Assembly: GCF_003351045.1 (NCBI RefSeq)
Contig: NZ_QQZY01000002.1
Coordinates: 494,001-558,000, forward strand
Source: Gaiella occulta
GTDB taxonomy: Bacteria; Actinomycetota; Thermoleophilia; Gaiellales; Gaiellaceae
DNA length: 64,000 nucleotides
Direction: 5' to 3'
Under the pieces are notes generated by a model. The model searched no databases. It had not been told where the DNA came from and saw only the letters and a program-made list of their open reading frames with translations. The translations under genes and the position numbers were made by a program. This document shows, one piece after another, positions 44,296 through 53,939 of this stretch (the first letter of the stretch is position 1; each line of letters begins with the position of its first letter).

Positions 44296-45253
44296 GGAGC
44301 ACCTCCCTTGCGAGCTCGCGGTACGCCTCCGCGGCGGCACCCGCCGGGTCGTACTTCAGCACCGAGCTGCCCTTCACGGGCGCCTCGGCGTAGCGCACCG
44401 TCTTGCGGATGCGGGTTCGGTAGACGAGGTCGCCGAAGTTCTCCTCGAGGATCTCGACCGCCTCGCGCGCGTGCAGCGTGCGGCCGTCGTACATGGTCGG
44501 CACGATCCCCTCCACGCCGACGCGCGGGTTGAGGTTCTCCCGCACCATCGCGAGCGTGTTCTCGAGCTGCACGAGGCCGCGCAGCGAGAGGTACTCGCAC
44601 TGGACGGGCACGATCACGCCGGTGGCGGCGACGAACGCGTTGATCGTGAGCAGGCCGAGCGACGGCGGCGTGTCGACGAGGATGAAGTCGTAGCGGTCGC
44701 GCACCTCGACGAGCGCCTTCTCGAGCGAGCGCTCGCGGCCGATCAGCGCCGCCAGCGCGAGCTCCGCGCCCGCCAGGTCGATCGATGCGACGGCCAGGTC
44801 GACCTCGCGCCGCGCGATCACGTCCGAGATCGGGATCTTGCGCACGAGCACGTCGAACATCGACGTCTCGATCGTGTCGGGGTTGAGTCCCAGGCTCATC
44901 GTCAGGTTGCCCTGCGGATCGAGGTCGACGAGCAGCACCCGGTAGCCCATCTCCTTGAACGCGACACCGAGGTTGATCGTCGTCGTCGTCTTCGCGACGC
45001 CACCCTTCTGGTTCGCGAGCACGATCACGCGCGTGCCGGTAGCGCCGGGCACCGCGGCCACGGGGGCCGGCACCTGCACGGGGGCCGGCGTGAGCACGGG
45101 TGCGGCGGCGGACACGACGGCGTCCTGCGCGGGCTCCGGCGGCTCGCTGAGCAGGTCGCTCACGGGCACCTCGGGCGCGCGCTCGAGCTCCGCCTCGAGG
45201 ACGGCGCTCTCGGTTCGCGACGCGGACCGCGGCAGCAGACGGACGAAACCCAT
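44267..45253 (-). CDS. parA: ParA/Soj family ATPase
   Basis: A 328-residue deviant Walker ATPase for chromosome or cargo partition. The first 75 residues are a Pro/Ala-rich linker absent from most Soj proteins. Then come [19 protein letters not shown] (deviant Walker A), [31 protein letters not shown] and [20 protein letters not shown] precedes the ATG. It is directly upstream of ftsZ and no parB is adjacent, so it may act in division-site or FtsZ placement rather than in plasmid-like partition. Confidence 0.9.
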   Translation of the reverse strand: MGFVRLLPRSASRTESAVLEAELERAPEVPVSDLLSEPPEPAQDAVVSAAAPVLTPAPVQVPAPVAAVPGATGTRVIVLANQKGGVAKTTTTINLGVAFKEMGYRVLLVDLDPQGNLTMSLGLNPDTIETSMFDVLVRKIPISDVIARREVDLAVASIDLAGAELALAALIGRERSLEKALVEVRDRYDFILVDTPPSLGLLTINAFVAATGVIVPVQCEYLSLRGLVQLENTLAMVRENLNPRVGVEGIVPTMYDGRTLHAREAVEILEENFGDLVYRTRIRKTVRYAEAPVKGSSVLKYDPAGAAAEAYRELAREVLHGTQAREHA

Positions 45254-45300
45254 GACGCACCCTCGTTCACCGCTGTCCCCGGCTCTCCTTCAAGACGCTG

Positions 45301-46275
45301 TCAATCCTCTCCGTCCCAGTAGTCGAGCTGCTCGAGGCGGCCGATCACGCCGACCCCGCGCAGGCTCACCTTGCCTGAGCGAGGGTAGTAGGTGATGTCG
45401 TTCGGGTCGCGCGTGCCATAGGCGAGCACGCGCAGGCCGTCGCGCCCGGCGCGGACGCCCATCGGGCGCCCGCTGCCGGCCGGCCGCGCGACCACATGTC
45501 CGGCGCGAAGGGGGTGCTGCTCGTCGGGGCTCGACCCGCCCCCGGCGACGGCGGCGGCGCGAGGGTGGGGCCAAAGCTCGGCGCTGCCGCTGCCGTCGAG
45601 AACGACGAAGATCTCCTCCTCGGCCGAATGGCTGTGCGGCGGGTTCATCAGCATGCCCGGGTCGACGTCGTAGAGCTCGATCCCCGTGCGCAGCGAGCCG
45701 GCGGCGCTGCCGAGGTCACGGCTCCGCCGCGACACGGTCGCCCCCGTACGCCCGCTCTCTTCGACGTCGTCGACGTTCACGATCCGTGCCGGGCGCTCGG
45801 CGAGCGCGCCCACCTCGGGCGGCCCGAGCGCCGCCTCGCGGGCCCAGGGATGGTCCTCCGGCGCACCCTCGAGCACCCAGGTGGGCCCGAGCCACGACAC
45901 GCCGGCGCGCGGCAGCAGCGTGTTCGCCGCGTAGTGGCGCTGCCCGAACGCGAGCACGTCGAGGCCGGCGTCGCCCGCCCGCAGCGTGTGCGCATGCTCG
46001 AGCGCCAGGTGCACGAGGCAGTCGCCCGCACCCACCGCGTATGCCTCCGCGCCGCCGCCGCCGTCCTGGAGCGAGATGCCGTCGCCGGCGAGCACGTAGA
46101 AGATCTCCTCCTCGGATCCCTCCATGTGCAGCGGCGTCGACCAGCAGCCGGGATCGATCGTGATCCGCCTCACGCCCACGGTCACCGAGCTCGACCCGGT
46201 GAGCGACCGCCACGTCGCGGCGATGTGCCCTCGCTCGCGCCGGACGCCCTCGACCTCGTCCCAGTGCGTGATCAC
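45301..46275 (-). CDS. Two-domain cupin protein
   Basis: A 324-residue bicupin. Each half has metal-ligand motifs: PLHMEGSEEEIFYVLAGDG with HLALEHAHTLRAG in the first, and PPHSHSAEEEIFVVLDGSG with LRAGHVVARPAGSGRPMG in the second. Bicupins include dioxygenases and isomerases; the reaction is unknown. The GTG start at 46275 is set by TAGGGT at 46282-46287, six bases upstream. Confidence 0.82.
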   Translation of the reverse strand: MITHWDEVEGVRRERGHIAATWRSLTGSSSVTVGVRRITIDPGCWSTPLHMEGSEEEIFYVLAGDGISLQDGGGGAEAYAVGAGDCLVHLALEHAHTLRAGDAGLDVLAFGQRHYAANTLLPRAGVSWLGPTWVLEGAPEDHPWAREAALGPPEVGALAERPARIVNVDDVEESGRTGATVSRRSRDLGSAAGSLRTGIELYDVDPGMLMNPPHSHSAEEEIFVVLDGSGSAELWPHPRAAAVAGGGSSPDEQHPLRAGHVVARPAGSGRPMGVRAGRDGLRVLAYGTRDPNDITYYPRSGKVSLRGVGVIGRLEQLDYWDGED

Positions 46276-46352
46276 GCCGCAACCCTACTGCCCCAATCGG
46301 CCGGGGGAGAAGGGCGACGCCTGCGCGATCGCGGCGGAGCGGTCCTCTGCCG

Positions 46353-46559
46353 CTACACGGCGACAGCCTCCCGCGCGAGAGCCCTGCGCAACCGCTCCAC
46401 CGCGTCCTCGGCCTCGTCACCCCCTTCCACCCGCACCCACGCCTCCGCGTCGTGGAGGAGGCCGCGTACCTCCGCGAGCAGCTCCGCCGGGTCGGCCGTC
46501 GCGCGGTCGAGCGCCTCGATCCGCTCCAGTCGCTCGATCACCTTGCGGGCCTCCTCCAT
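46353..46559 (-). CDS. Small helical hypothetical protein (68 aa)
   Basis: A 68-residue charged helical protein (MEEARKVIERLERIEALDRA, LLAEVRGLLHDAEAWVRVEG, AEDAVERLRRALA). ATG 46559 is supported by TAGCGT at 46567-46572, seven bases upstream. No family recognised; it looks like a small dimeric helical hairpin. Confidence 0.65.
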   Translation of the reverse strand: MEEARKVIERLERIEALDRATADPAELLAEVRGLLHDAEAWVRVEGGDEAEDAVERLRRALAREAVAV

Positions 46560-46619
46560 GTCCCGAACGCTACGGGAGGAGCTGCAACGGGTCCGTGCCA
46601 ACTCTGTGTCAGCTCGGTG

Positions 46620-48077
46620 TCAGCTGCGCGGCCGCCCCGGGCCGCCGGCATGGCCGGCGCGCATGGCGGCAGCCAGCTGCCGGAGCATGCCGCCGAAGAT
46701 GTAGCCGTGGAACGGCCACAGGGCGTACCAGTAGACGAGGCCGAAGAGGCCGGCGGGATCGAAGATCGCCGTCTGCGTGACGACGGAGCCGCCGCGGCCG
46801 TCCGGCGAGACCTCGAACTGCAGCCACGCCCGCCCGGGCACTCTCATCTCCGCGGCCAGGCGCAGCAGCCGGTCCTGCTCGAAGGCCTCGACGCGCCAGA
46901 AGTCGATCGTGTCGCCGACCCTGACGCCGGTGGGGTCGCGCCTGCCGCGCCGCAGCCCGGGCCCGCCGACGAGGGCGTCCAGCAACCCGCGCAGGCGCCA
47001 CAGCAGCGCGCCGGCGTACCAGCCGCTCTCGCCCCCGATCCGCTGGATGGGCGCGAACGCCTGCTCCGGCGGCACCGGCACCGCGCGGGTGCGCGCGTCG
47101 ACGAGCCGCGAGCCGTGGCGGACGCCGCCGTAGGACTGCTGCTGCGCGAACGCCTCGTCCGACCAGCGCGTCTCGGCGATCGACGCGTCCTCGAAGGCCA
47201 GGGCCCGTGCGATCGCCTCGGCCGCGCCTCGCGGCCGCACGGGAAAGACCTCGAGCGCCTTCCGGTCGCGAACGACGGTCTCGTTGCGCAGCGAGTCCAC
47301 GAGCTTGCGGCCGACGCCTGCGTACACCGGGGTGACGAGCCACAGCCACAGGCTCGAGAGCCGCGGCGTGAGCACGGGCACCGGGATCATCGTGCGGCGC
47401 AGCCCGCGCTGCCGCGCGTACTCGCGCATGAGGTCGACGTAGGCGAGCGCGTCGGCGCCGCCGATCTCGTAGAGCTCGCCGCCGTCCGGCTCGTGGTCGA
47501 GCGCCGCGAGCAGGTAGGCGAGGACGTCCTCGATCGCGATCGGCTGGGCCCGCACCCGCACCCAGCGGGGGGTCACCATCAGCGGCAGCCTCTCGACCAG
47601 CGCGCGAATCATCTCGAACGAGGCGCTGCCCGACCCGATCACGATCGACGCGCGGAGCTCGATCGTCGGCACGCCGGAGGAACGCAGGATCCTGCCCACC
47701 TCCTGGCGGGACGCGAGGTGCGCGGAGAGGTCTCCGGCGCCGAGCCCGCCGAGGTAGACGATCTTCCGCACCCCGACCTCGCGCGCGGCCCGCGCGAACG
47801 CCTCCGCCGCGATCCGGTCGGCCTCGTCGAAGGGCCGGCTCGAGCTCATCGAATGGACGAGGTAGTAGACGGTGTCGACGCCGTCGAGCGCGGGCGGGAT
47901 CGTCTCGGGCCGGAGCACGTCTCCCGCGACCACCTCGGTCTCGGAGGCGACCCGCCCGCGCAGCATCTCGGGCCGGCGCGAGAGGCAGCGCACCCGCTCG
48001 CCGCGCCGCTCGAGCGCGTGCAGGAGCCTCCCTCCCACGTAGCCCGTCGCACCGGTGAGCAGGATCAGGCGGCCCAT
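46620..48077 (-). CDS. NAD(P)-binding SDR with DUF2867 domain
   Basis: A 485-residue protein. Residues 1-300 are an atypical SDR (LILLTGATGYVGGRLLHALE, VYYLVHSM, VRKIVYLGGLGAG, ELRASIVIGSGS). Residues 320-480 are the DUF2867 domain with DTIDFWRVEAF and GLVYWYALWPFHGYIFGG. This fusion is common in actinobacteria and of unknown substrate. TACGCT at 48084-48089, six bases upstream, fixes the ATG. Confidence 0.88.
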   Translation of the reverse strand: MGRLILLTGATGYVGGRLLHALERRGERVRCLSRRPEMLRGRVASETEVVAGDVLRPETIPPALDGVDTVYYLVHSMSSSRPFDEADRIAAEAFARAAREVGVRKIVYLGGLGAGDLSAHLASRQEVGRILRSSGVPTIELRASIVIGSGSASFEMIRALVERLPLMVTPRWVRVRAQPIAIEDVLAYLLAALDHEPDGGELYEIGGADALAYVDLMREYARQRGLRRTMIPVPVLTPRLSSLWLWLVTPVYAGVGRKLVDSLRNETVVRDRKALEVFPVRPRGAAEAIARALAFEDASIAETRWSDEAFAQQQSYGGVRHGSRLVDARTRAVPVPPEQAFAPIQRIGGESGWYAGALLWRLRGLLDALVGGPGLRRGRRDPTGVRVGDTIDFWRVEAFEQDRLLRLAAEMRVPGRAWLQFEVSPDGRGGSVVTQTAIFDPAGLFGLVYWYALWPFHGYIFGGMLRQLAAAMRAGHAGGPGRPRS

Positions 48078-48130
48078 CGGACGAGCGTACTCGGCGTCCC
48101 CGCCCCGGCGCTCCTCAAGGGCGGCCGGGC

Positions 48131-49351
48131 CTACACGGCGAGGCGCACCCGCGGCCGCTCGGCGAGGCCGAGCAGCGCGCCGTCGAGCTCGTGTACGAGC
48201 GACCGGCGATCGGCGCGCCGGAGCACCTCGACGAGCGCCCGCCGCACCGCGTCCACCGCGGCAGGCGAGGCGGCGCCACCCGCCGCGAGCGACGAGAGGT
48301 CGTCGTGGAGCGCGCGCCGCGCCTGCGGGTCGTCCTCGAGCAGGACGGTGGCGCGGAGCGGCCACGTGTCGCCGAGGAGAGCCGCGAGCGACGAGCGCAC
48401 CTGCTCGGAGCGGAACGGGTCGTGCTGGAACAGCGACAGCTCCCAGCGGTCGAGAGCCTCCGCCAGCGGCGTGTCCGCGTCGGCGCAAGCGAGACGCGCG
48501 AGCAGCTCGCCCGCGAGGCCGCCGCGGAAGACGTCCAGCCGCGTGGGCTCGCCGGGCGGCTGCGTGGCGGCGATCGGGAGCACCGGACGGATCCCGAACG
48601 GGCGCCCGTCGAGCGTCTCGAACAGCACCGGCCCGGCCGCCAGCGGCGCGGCCGTCGCAAGGCGCACGGCGCTGACGGCGTCGGCCAGCTCGGCCGGAGC
48701 GTCGGGCGGGTCCTCGCCCGGCCCGAGCCCCGCGCGCAGCTCGAGCACGCAGTAGCGGTCGGCCTCGTGTCCGAAGCCGGGCGGCAGCATCGACGACGCC
48801 TCGGGCCAGTGGCGCGCGAGCTCGCCGTCGGCGACCGCGCGCACGCGCAGGCCGGGTGCGAGCCTGACCTGCGTCCCGGCCGAGAGGCCGACGAGAGGGG
48901 CCACCGCGACGTACGCGCGGCGCTCGCCGAACAGCGAGCGCTCGAGCTCGGCGTAGGCGCGGTCGAAGGCCGCGTCGTCCCAGTCGAAGCCTCCGCACGC
49001 CTCGGCGGTCGAGACGAGCAGTCCGAGCAGCACCGTGCGGAACAGCGCCTCGTCCTCGGAGGGGCGGGCGCCCGCGTGGGCGCGCGCGAAGATCCCGGCG
49101 GCAGGCTCGCGGCACAGCTCCTCGAGCGCGAGCGTCGCGTCGTCGCGGCCCCGCAGCCGCTCGGCGCGCTCCTCGACGAAGGGCCGCACGAGAGGGCGGT
49201 ACTCGTACAGCGCCGGCCCGCCGCGATGCTCGTGCTCGACGAACGCCGCGGGCAGGTCGCCGCCCTCGTCGAGCTCGCGCAGCAGGAACGCGAAGGCGCC
49301 GAGCACGAATGCGCGCAGGGCATGGTGGAGATGCGGAGAGCGAGGTGCCAC
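48131..49351 (-). CDS. Hypothetical protein (406 aa)
   Basis: A soluble, mostly helical protein of 406 residues starting at GTG 49351. Parts such as LHHALRAFVLGAFAFLLREL, LVSTAEACGGFDWDDAAFDR and a C-terminal LADAVSAVRLATAAPLAAGP region have normal composition, so it is a real gene, but I see no known motif. It sits 53 bases upstream of the SDR-DUF2867 gene on the same strand, so they may be co-transcribed. Confidence 0.7.
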   Translation of the reverse strand: MAPRSPHLHHALRAFVLGAFAFLLRELDEGGDLPAAFVEHEHRGGPALYEYRPLVRPFVEERAERLRGRDDATLALEELCREPAAGIFARAHAGARPSEDEALFRTVLLGLLVSTAEACGGFDWDDAAFDRAYAELERSLFGERRAYVAVAPLVGLSAGTQVRLAPGLRVRAVADGELARHWPEASSMLPPGFGHEADRYCVLELRAGLGPGEDPPDAPAELADAVSAVRLATAAPLAAGPVLFETLDGRPFGIRPVLPIAATQPPGEPTRLDVFRGGLAGELLARLACADADTPLAEALDRWELSLFQHDPFRSEQVRSSLAALLGDTWPLRATVLLEDDPQARRALHDDLSSLAAGGAASPAAVDAVRRALVEVLRRADRRSLVHELDGALLGLAERPRVRLAV

Positions 49352-49544
49352 GCATCGGCTTACGGGACGGGGGGCCGGAATCCTCGTCGGCGGGCCGGCC
49401 CCGGCGGCGGCCTGGGGTCTCGTCGAGCCGCCGACGTTGCCGGCCGATCGCTTCCATCCGGCGGGCGTTCGCGCAGGCGAGGTTCCGCACCTCCTCTTCG
49501 GCGTCGTGCTCGGCCTGCTCGTCTCGCTCTGACGAGCAGCCCGG

Positions 49545-50294
49545 CTATGCGCCGGGCGAGTGCGGGCCGTGCTGGAAGCCCCCGAGCGCGTTGACGACCC
49601 GGTTGCGCATGCGCTGGCCCGGGCAGTGTCTGAACCGCTCCCGCGCCCGCTCGCGCTTGTGCTCGTCGTAGAACAGGTGCGCCCACGGCGACGCAGGGTG
49701 GGCGAGCCGCACGGCGCCGACGAGCCCGACGAACGGGAAGAAGATGGCGGCGAGCCCCACGAACGGCTTCCCCTTCAGCAGCGAGACGATCGCGTACAGC
49801 GAGTTGGAGGCGAGATAGGCGAACGCGAACAGGCGGCTGCGCTCCCCGAACGCCCCGTTGTGGATGCCGAACGGGGCCGTGACGACGAGCATCAGCGTCG
49901 CGGCCGCCGCGCCGAGCACCGCCGCCACCACCGACTGGCGGCCCTCGTGCTCCCAGTACACGTCGTCGAGGTGGAACACGAGCGCGAACTCGTCGAGCAC
50001 GAGCGCCGCGCCGATCCCGAACGCGATCGCGCAGACGTCGACGACGGCCGCACTCCGGTAGCTCGAGAAGCTGATCATCCCGGCGAGCAGTACGAGGACG
50101 AGGCCGGGCACCATGTGGTGCACGTGGACGCCGGCGAGGCGGCCGCTGCCCCACCCGTGCCGGCGGGCGAGGCGCGTGTAGAGCCGGGTGAGCGCGAACG
50201 CGAGCAGGAACGACAGGAGCAGGAGCAGGAGCGGCTCCTTGCCGGCGACGAAGATCTCGTCCTCGTAGCCGGGGATGAAGCGGAACAGGTTCAC
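49545..50294 (-). CDS. Integral membrane protein (249 aa)
   Basis: A membrane protein with about seven helices (PLLLLLLSFLLAFALTRLYT, VHHMVPGLVLVLLAGM, ALVLDEFALVFHLDDVYW) and a soluble basic C-terminus (FYDEHKRERARERFRHCPGQ). The HVHHMVPG and DEFALVFHLDDVYW motifs recur in uncharacterised actinobacterial membrane proteins as far as I recall. GTG 50294 follows TACCGT by eight bases. Function unknown. Confidence 0.75.
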   Translation of the reverse strand: MNLFRFIPGYEDEIFVAGKEPLLLLLLSFLLAFALTRLYTRLARRHGWGSGRLAGVHVHHMVPGLVLVLLAGMISFSSYRSAAVVDVCAIAFGIGAALVLDEFALVFHLDDVYWEHEGRQSVVAAVLGAAAATLMLVVTAPFGIHNGAFGERSRLFAFAYLASNSLYAIVSLLKGKPFVGLAAIFFPFVGLVGAVRLAHPASPWAHLFYDEHKRERARERFRHCPGQRMRNRVVNALGGFQHGPHSPGA

Positions 50295-50691
50295 CGCGTG
50301 CGACGGTAGCGGACGCTCACGGCCCGAGGACGGCGCGGCGGGGCCCGGCGAGAAACCCGGCGTCCGCACGAGGTCGAGGAGAACGGGGTGGTTCGAGCGC
50401 CAGATCGAGCGGGCGGACGCCTCGGAGCCGGAGGCCGTCTCCACGTCGCCGGGCAACAGCGGCTGCGCGAGCCCGGGGTTCGAGCCCGGCTCGCGCATGT
50501 CCTCGAGCGCGACGGTGACCCCGGCGGTGACACGTACGGCAGCCGCAGACCGGCTCCGAGATCCGCGTCGAGCCGGTCGGTCCCGGTGAGGGGGGCGGCG
50601 AGCGGGTCCACGCGCGGAGGGTACTCCGGCGAACCCGGGGAGAGGGAGCGACGCGATCCCCGGCCGCGGAGCGCAGAGATAGGATCCGGCG
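50295..50691 (-). other. Gene-poor stretch with a promoter and a broken frame
   Basis: No intact gene is seen. On the minus strand TACCCT (50618-50623) lies six bases before a GTG (50611), like the leaderless starts elsewhere, and opens MDPLAAPLTGTDRLDADLGA. Its coding look ends after about 27 codons, and a different frame then continues (RVTAGVTVALEDMREPGSNP, then SIWRSNHPVLLDLVRTPGF) without a stop into the membrane protein. This suggests a gene with a frameshift or an internal loss. Confidence 0.4.
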
Positions 50692-51258
50692 ATGGCACCC
50701 ACGAGACCGGCGGCCCTCCACTTCAGCGGCGATCCCGAGGCCGACGCCTTCCTCGCCCGGGAGCCGCTCGCGCTCACGATCGGGTTCGTGCTCGACCAGC
50801 AGGTGCCCGCGCAGAAGGCGTTCGCGTCCCCGCTCGAGCTTTCCCGGCGGATCGGCGGCCTCGACGCGAGCCGGATCGCGGCGATGGACGCGGAGGAGCT
50901 CGAGCAGGCGTTCCGCGCGAAGCCGGCGCTGCACCGCTTCCCCGCGAGCATGGCGAGGCGCGTGCGCGAGCACTGCGCGGTCATCGCCGGCACGTACGGC
51001 GGCGACGCGGCGCGCGTGTGGAGCGAGGCCGCCGACGGCGACGACCTGCGACGGCGGCTCGAGGAGCTGCCGGGCTTCGGCGCGACGAAGGTGACGACGA
51101 TCGCCGCCGTGCTCGCCAAGCGCTTCGGCGTGGAGGCGGCGGCGGGACTCGTGCCGCCGCACGCGTCGCTCGGCGACGTCGACTCGCCGCAGGCCCTGCT
51201 CGAGTACCAGGCGGCGAAGCGCGCTCGCAAGGCGGCGTTGCGCGCGCAGCGCTCCTGA
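50692..51258 (+). CDS. HhH-GPD type base-excision repair protein
   Basis: A 188-residue protein of the HhH-GPD DNA glycosylase superfamily, the short uncharacterised subgroup found in actinobacteria. The N-terminal LALTIGFVLDQQVPAQKAF and the hairpin ELPGFGATKVTTIAAVLAKR are clear. The catalytic Asp usual after the HhH hairpin is not obvious (HASLGDVDS may hold it). TAGGAT (50680-50685) six bases before the ATG. Its TGA overlaps the phospholipase D-like ATG. Confidence 0.82.
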   Translation: MAPTRPAALHFSGDPEADAFLAREPLALTIGFVLDQQVPAQKAFASPLELSRRIGGLDASRIAAMDAEELEQAFRAKPALHRFPASMARRVREHCAVIAGTYGGDAARVWSEAADGDDLRRRLEELPGFGATKVTTIAAVLAKRFGVEAAAGLVPPHASLGDVDSPQALLEYQAAKRARKAALRAQRS

Positions 51259-52328
51259 TGCCGATCGAGCTGCGCACGCTCACGGACGGCGGGCAGCGAC
51301 CGGCCGACATCGCACGTGAGCTCGCCGGCTTTCTCGGCGCGGCCGTGCACACGCTCGACCTCGCGCTGTACGACGTCCGCTTCGAGAGCGACGCAGGCGG
51401 GCTCGTGCTCGCGTCGCTGCTCGCGGCGCAGCAGCGCGGCGTCGCGATCCGCCTCGCCTACAACGTCGACCATCCGGGGCCGATCCCCGTCCCGCCGCCG
51501 CCCGAGACGAAGCCGGAGGCGATCGAGGCGCTGCCCGTCCCGACGCGCGGCGTCGCCGGGATCCCCGATCTCATGCACCACAAGTACGCCGTGCGCGACG
51601 GCACCGACGTGTGGACGGGGTCGACGAACTGGACGGACGACTCGTGGTGCCACCAGGAGAACGTGATCGTGCGCGTGCTCGGGGCGCCGCAGCTCGCGCG
51701 CGCCTACACCCTCAACCTCGACGAGCTCTGGCAGACCGGCCGCGTCGAGCACACCGGCCGCGTCGACCCGCGACCGGTCACGGTCGACGGCGGCGTCGAG
51801 CTGCGCGCCTGGTTCACCCCCGAGTACGGCGACGTGCTCTCCCACCGGGTGGCGAAGATGCTCGGACGCGCCCGGCGCCGGATCCGCATCGCCTCGCCGG
51901 TGCTGACCTCGGGGCCAATCCTCGCCACGCTCGTCGAGATCGTGAACGAGCGACGCTGCGACGTCGCCGGCGTGATCGACGACACCCAGGTGGACGAGGT
52001 CTTCCGGCAGTGGCGCACGAACGGCGTGAGCGCGTGGAAGATCCCGCTGCTCGCCACCGTGCTCGCGGGCGGCGCGTTCTCGGGCAAGCGCTCGACGCCG
52101 TGGACACCCGAGTCGCTGCACGACTTCATGCACGCGAAGGTCGTCGTCGCCGACGACATCGTCTTCGCGGGCTCGTTCAATTTCTCGCGCTCGGGCGAGC
52201 GCAACGCGGAGAACGTGCTCGAGATCCACGATGCGGCCACGGCCGACCGCCTGGCCTCGTTCGTCGACGACGTCCGCGCCCGCTACCCGCGCGCGACGCC
52301 CCCGAGCGTCACGGCGGCGACGCCGTGA
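51258..52328 (+). CDS. Phospholipase D-like protein with two HKD motifs
   Basis: A 356-residue soluble protein with the two HxK(x4)D motifs of the PLD superfamily: HHKYAVRDGTDVWTGSTNWT and HAKVVVADDIVFAGSFNFSR. There is no signal peptide. Cytoplasmic members are nucleases or of unknown function. Its start overlaps the stop of the repair glycosylase gene (TGATG), so a nuclease role in DNA repair is more likely than a lipase role; this is inference. Confidence 0.85.
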   Translation: MPIELRTLTDGGQRPADIARELAGFLGAAVHTLDLALYDVRFESDAGGLVLASLLAAQQRGVAIRLAYNVDHPGPIPVPPPPETKPEAIEALPVPTRGVAGIPDLMHHKYAVRDGTDVWTGSTNWTDDSWCHQENVIVRVLGAPQLARAYTLNLDELWQTGRVEHTGRVDPRPVTVDGGVELRAWFTPEYGDVLSHRVAKMLGRARRRIRIASPVLTSGPILATLVEIVNERRCDVAGVIDDTQVDEVFRQWRTNGVSAWKIPLLATVLAGGAFSGKRSTPWTPESLHDFMHAKVVVADDIVFAGSFNFSRSGERNAENVLEIHDAATADRLASFVDDVRARYPRATPPSVTAATP

Positions 52329-52365
52329 GCGCGCCGCGCCCCGGGACCGAAGGTCGCTCCCTGCC

Positions 52366-53892
52366 GTGATCCTCGACAACGGCGTCATCCGCACGATGGA
52401 CCCGTCGCTCGCGACGTGCGGGGCCCTCGCGCTCGCGGGGCCGCTCGTCGCGGGCGGCGTCGGCACGCACGAATGGGCGCTGCCCAGCCCGGAACGCGTC
52501 GACCTGCGCGGGCGCTGCGTGCTGCCCGCGTTCACGGACGCGCACGTCCACTTCCCGACCTGGGCGCTCGCGCAGCGCGACGTCCGGCTCGACGGCGCCG
52601 CCTCGCTCGCGGAGGCGCTCGACCGCGTCGCGCGCCACCCGCGGCACGGCACGTGGATCCGCGGCACCGGCTGGCGCGACGCGGAGTGGGCCGAGAAACC
52701 CGACCGCGAGGCGCTCGACGCCGTCAGCGGCGACACGCCGGCGGCGCTGTGGGCCAAGGACTACCACTCGCTCTGGCTCAACTCGGCCGCGCTCGCCCGC
52801 GCCGGCGGAGACCTCGACGCGGACGGCGGCGTCGTCGAGCGGGACGCCGCCGGCGCGCCGACGGGCATCCTGCGCGAGGAGTCGGCGTGGCGCTTTCGCG
52901 AGCGCTACGTCACGGTGAGCGAGGACGAGTGGGTCGAGGCAACCCGGGCGGGCATCCGCGTCGCAGTCAGCCGGGGCGTCGGCGCGATCCACGACAAGGA
53001 CGGGTGGCTCGGCGCCGCGGCGATATTCGGCCGCATCCATGAGCGGGAGGGGCTCGCGATCCGCGTCTGGCAGTCGCTGCCGGCCGAGCGCGTCACCGAG
53101 CTCGCGGCTCTCGGCCTGCGCTCGCGCATCGGCGACGACTTCCTCCGGCTCGGCTACCTGAAGACGTTCATGGACGGCACGCTCGGCTCGCAGACCGCGC
53201 TCATGCTCGACGGCTCCGGCGTCCGCATCAGCGGCCGCGACGAGCTCGAGGAGACCATCCGCGCCGGAGCGGCGGCAGGCTGGCCCGTGTCCGTGCACGC
53301 GATAGGGGATCTCGCCAACCGCGAGGCGCTCGACGCCTTCGAGGCCACGATGGACGTGTGGCGGCCGCTCGGGCTGCGCCACCGGATCGAGCACGCCCAG
53401 TGCCTCGACCCGACCGACATCGAGCGCTTCGCCCGCATCGGCGTCGCCTGCTCGGTCCAGTTCACGCACGCCCCGTCCGACCGCGATCTGGCCGAGCGGC
53501 TCTGGCACGACCGTCTCGAGGGGGCGTATGCATTCCGGTCGCTGTGGGAGGCGGGCGCGCTGCTCGCGAACGGGTCCGACGCCCCCGTCGAGGAGCTCGA
53601 CCCGCTGGCGGGAATCCGCCACGGCGTCCTGCGTACGCTCGACGACCGGCCCGGCTGGCGGCCGCAGGAGGCGCTCACCGTGGAGCAGGCGATCCGGGCC
53701 TCGACCGTCAACCCGGCCTGGCTCGCGGGCGACGAGCGCCGCCGCGGCAGGCTGCTGCCGGGCTTCCTGGCGGACCTCGTCGTGCTCTCGCGCGATCCGT
53801 TCGGCTGTCCTCCCGAGGAGCTCGCCACGGTCGAGGTCGTCGCGACGATGGTCGGCGGCCGCTGGGTGCACAACCCGCCGCCGTGGGACTGA
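52366..53892 (+). CDS. Amidohydrolase family 3 (YtcJ-like)
   Basis: A 508-residue metal-dependent hydrolase. The HxH is in FTDAHVHFPTW, then LGYLKTFMDGTLGSQTALM (metal-bridging Lys region), VSVHAIGD, HRIEHAQ and the last Asp in NGSDAPVEELDPL, with the usual C-terminal FLADLVVLSRDPF. It hydrolyses an amide or similar bond; substrate unknown. GTG start; 37 bases after the PLD-like gene. Confidence 0.88.
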   Translation: MILDNGVIRTMDPSLATCGALALAGPLVAGGVGTHEWALPSPERVDLRGRCVLPAFTDAHVHFPTWALAQRDVRLDGAASLAEALDRVARHPRHGTWIRGTGWRDAEWAEKPDREALDAVSGDTPAALWAKDYHSLWLNSAALARAGGDLDADGGVVERDAAGAPTGILREESAWRFRERYVTVSEDEWVEATRAGIRVAVSRGVGAIHDKDGWLGAAAIFGRIHEREGLAIRVWQSLPAERVTELAALGLRSRIGDDFLRLGYLKTFMDGTLGSQTALMLDGSGVRISGRDELEETIRAGAAAGWPVSVHAIGDLANREALDAFEATMDVWRPLGLRHRIEHAQCLDPTDIERFARIGVACSVQFTHAPSDRDLAERLWHDRLEGAYAFRSLWEAGALLANGSDAPVEELDPLAGIRHGVLRTLDDRPGWRPQEALTVEQAIRASTVNPAWLAGDERRRGRLLPGFLADLVVLSRDPFGCPPEELATVEVVATMVGGRWVHNPPPWD

Positions 53893-53939
53893 CGGCCGCA
53901 GACCGCCGCGCCGGCCAGGCCGACGTCTACACTGGGAAC

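Noticed and set aside
49378-49532. Plus-strand frame ending in a hydrophobic stretch (HLLFGVVLGLLVSL)
   Set aside because: It has no start of its own, is short and antisense to the neighbouring gene boundary; it could be a membrane-protein remnant but the evidence is too thin.
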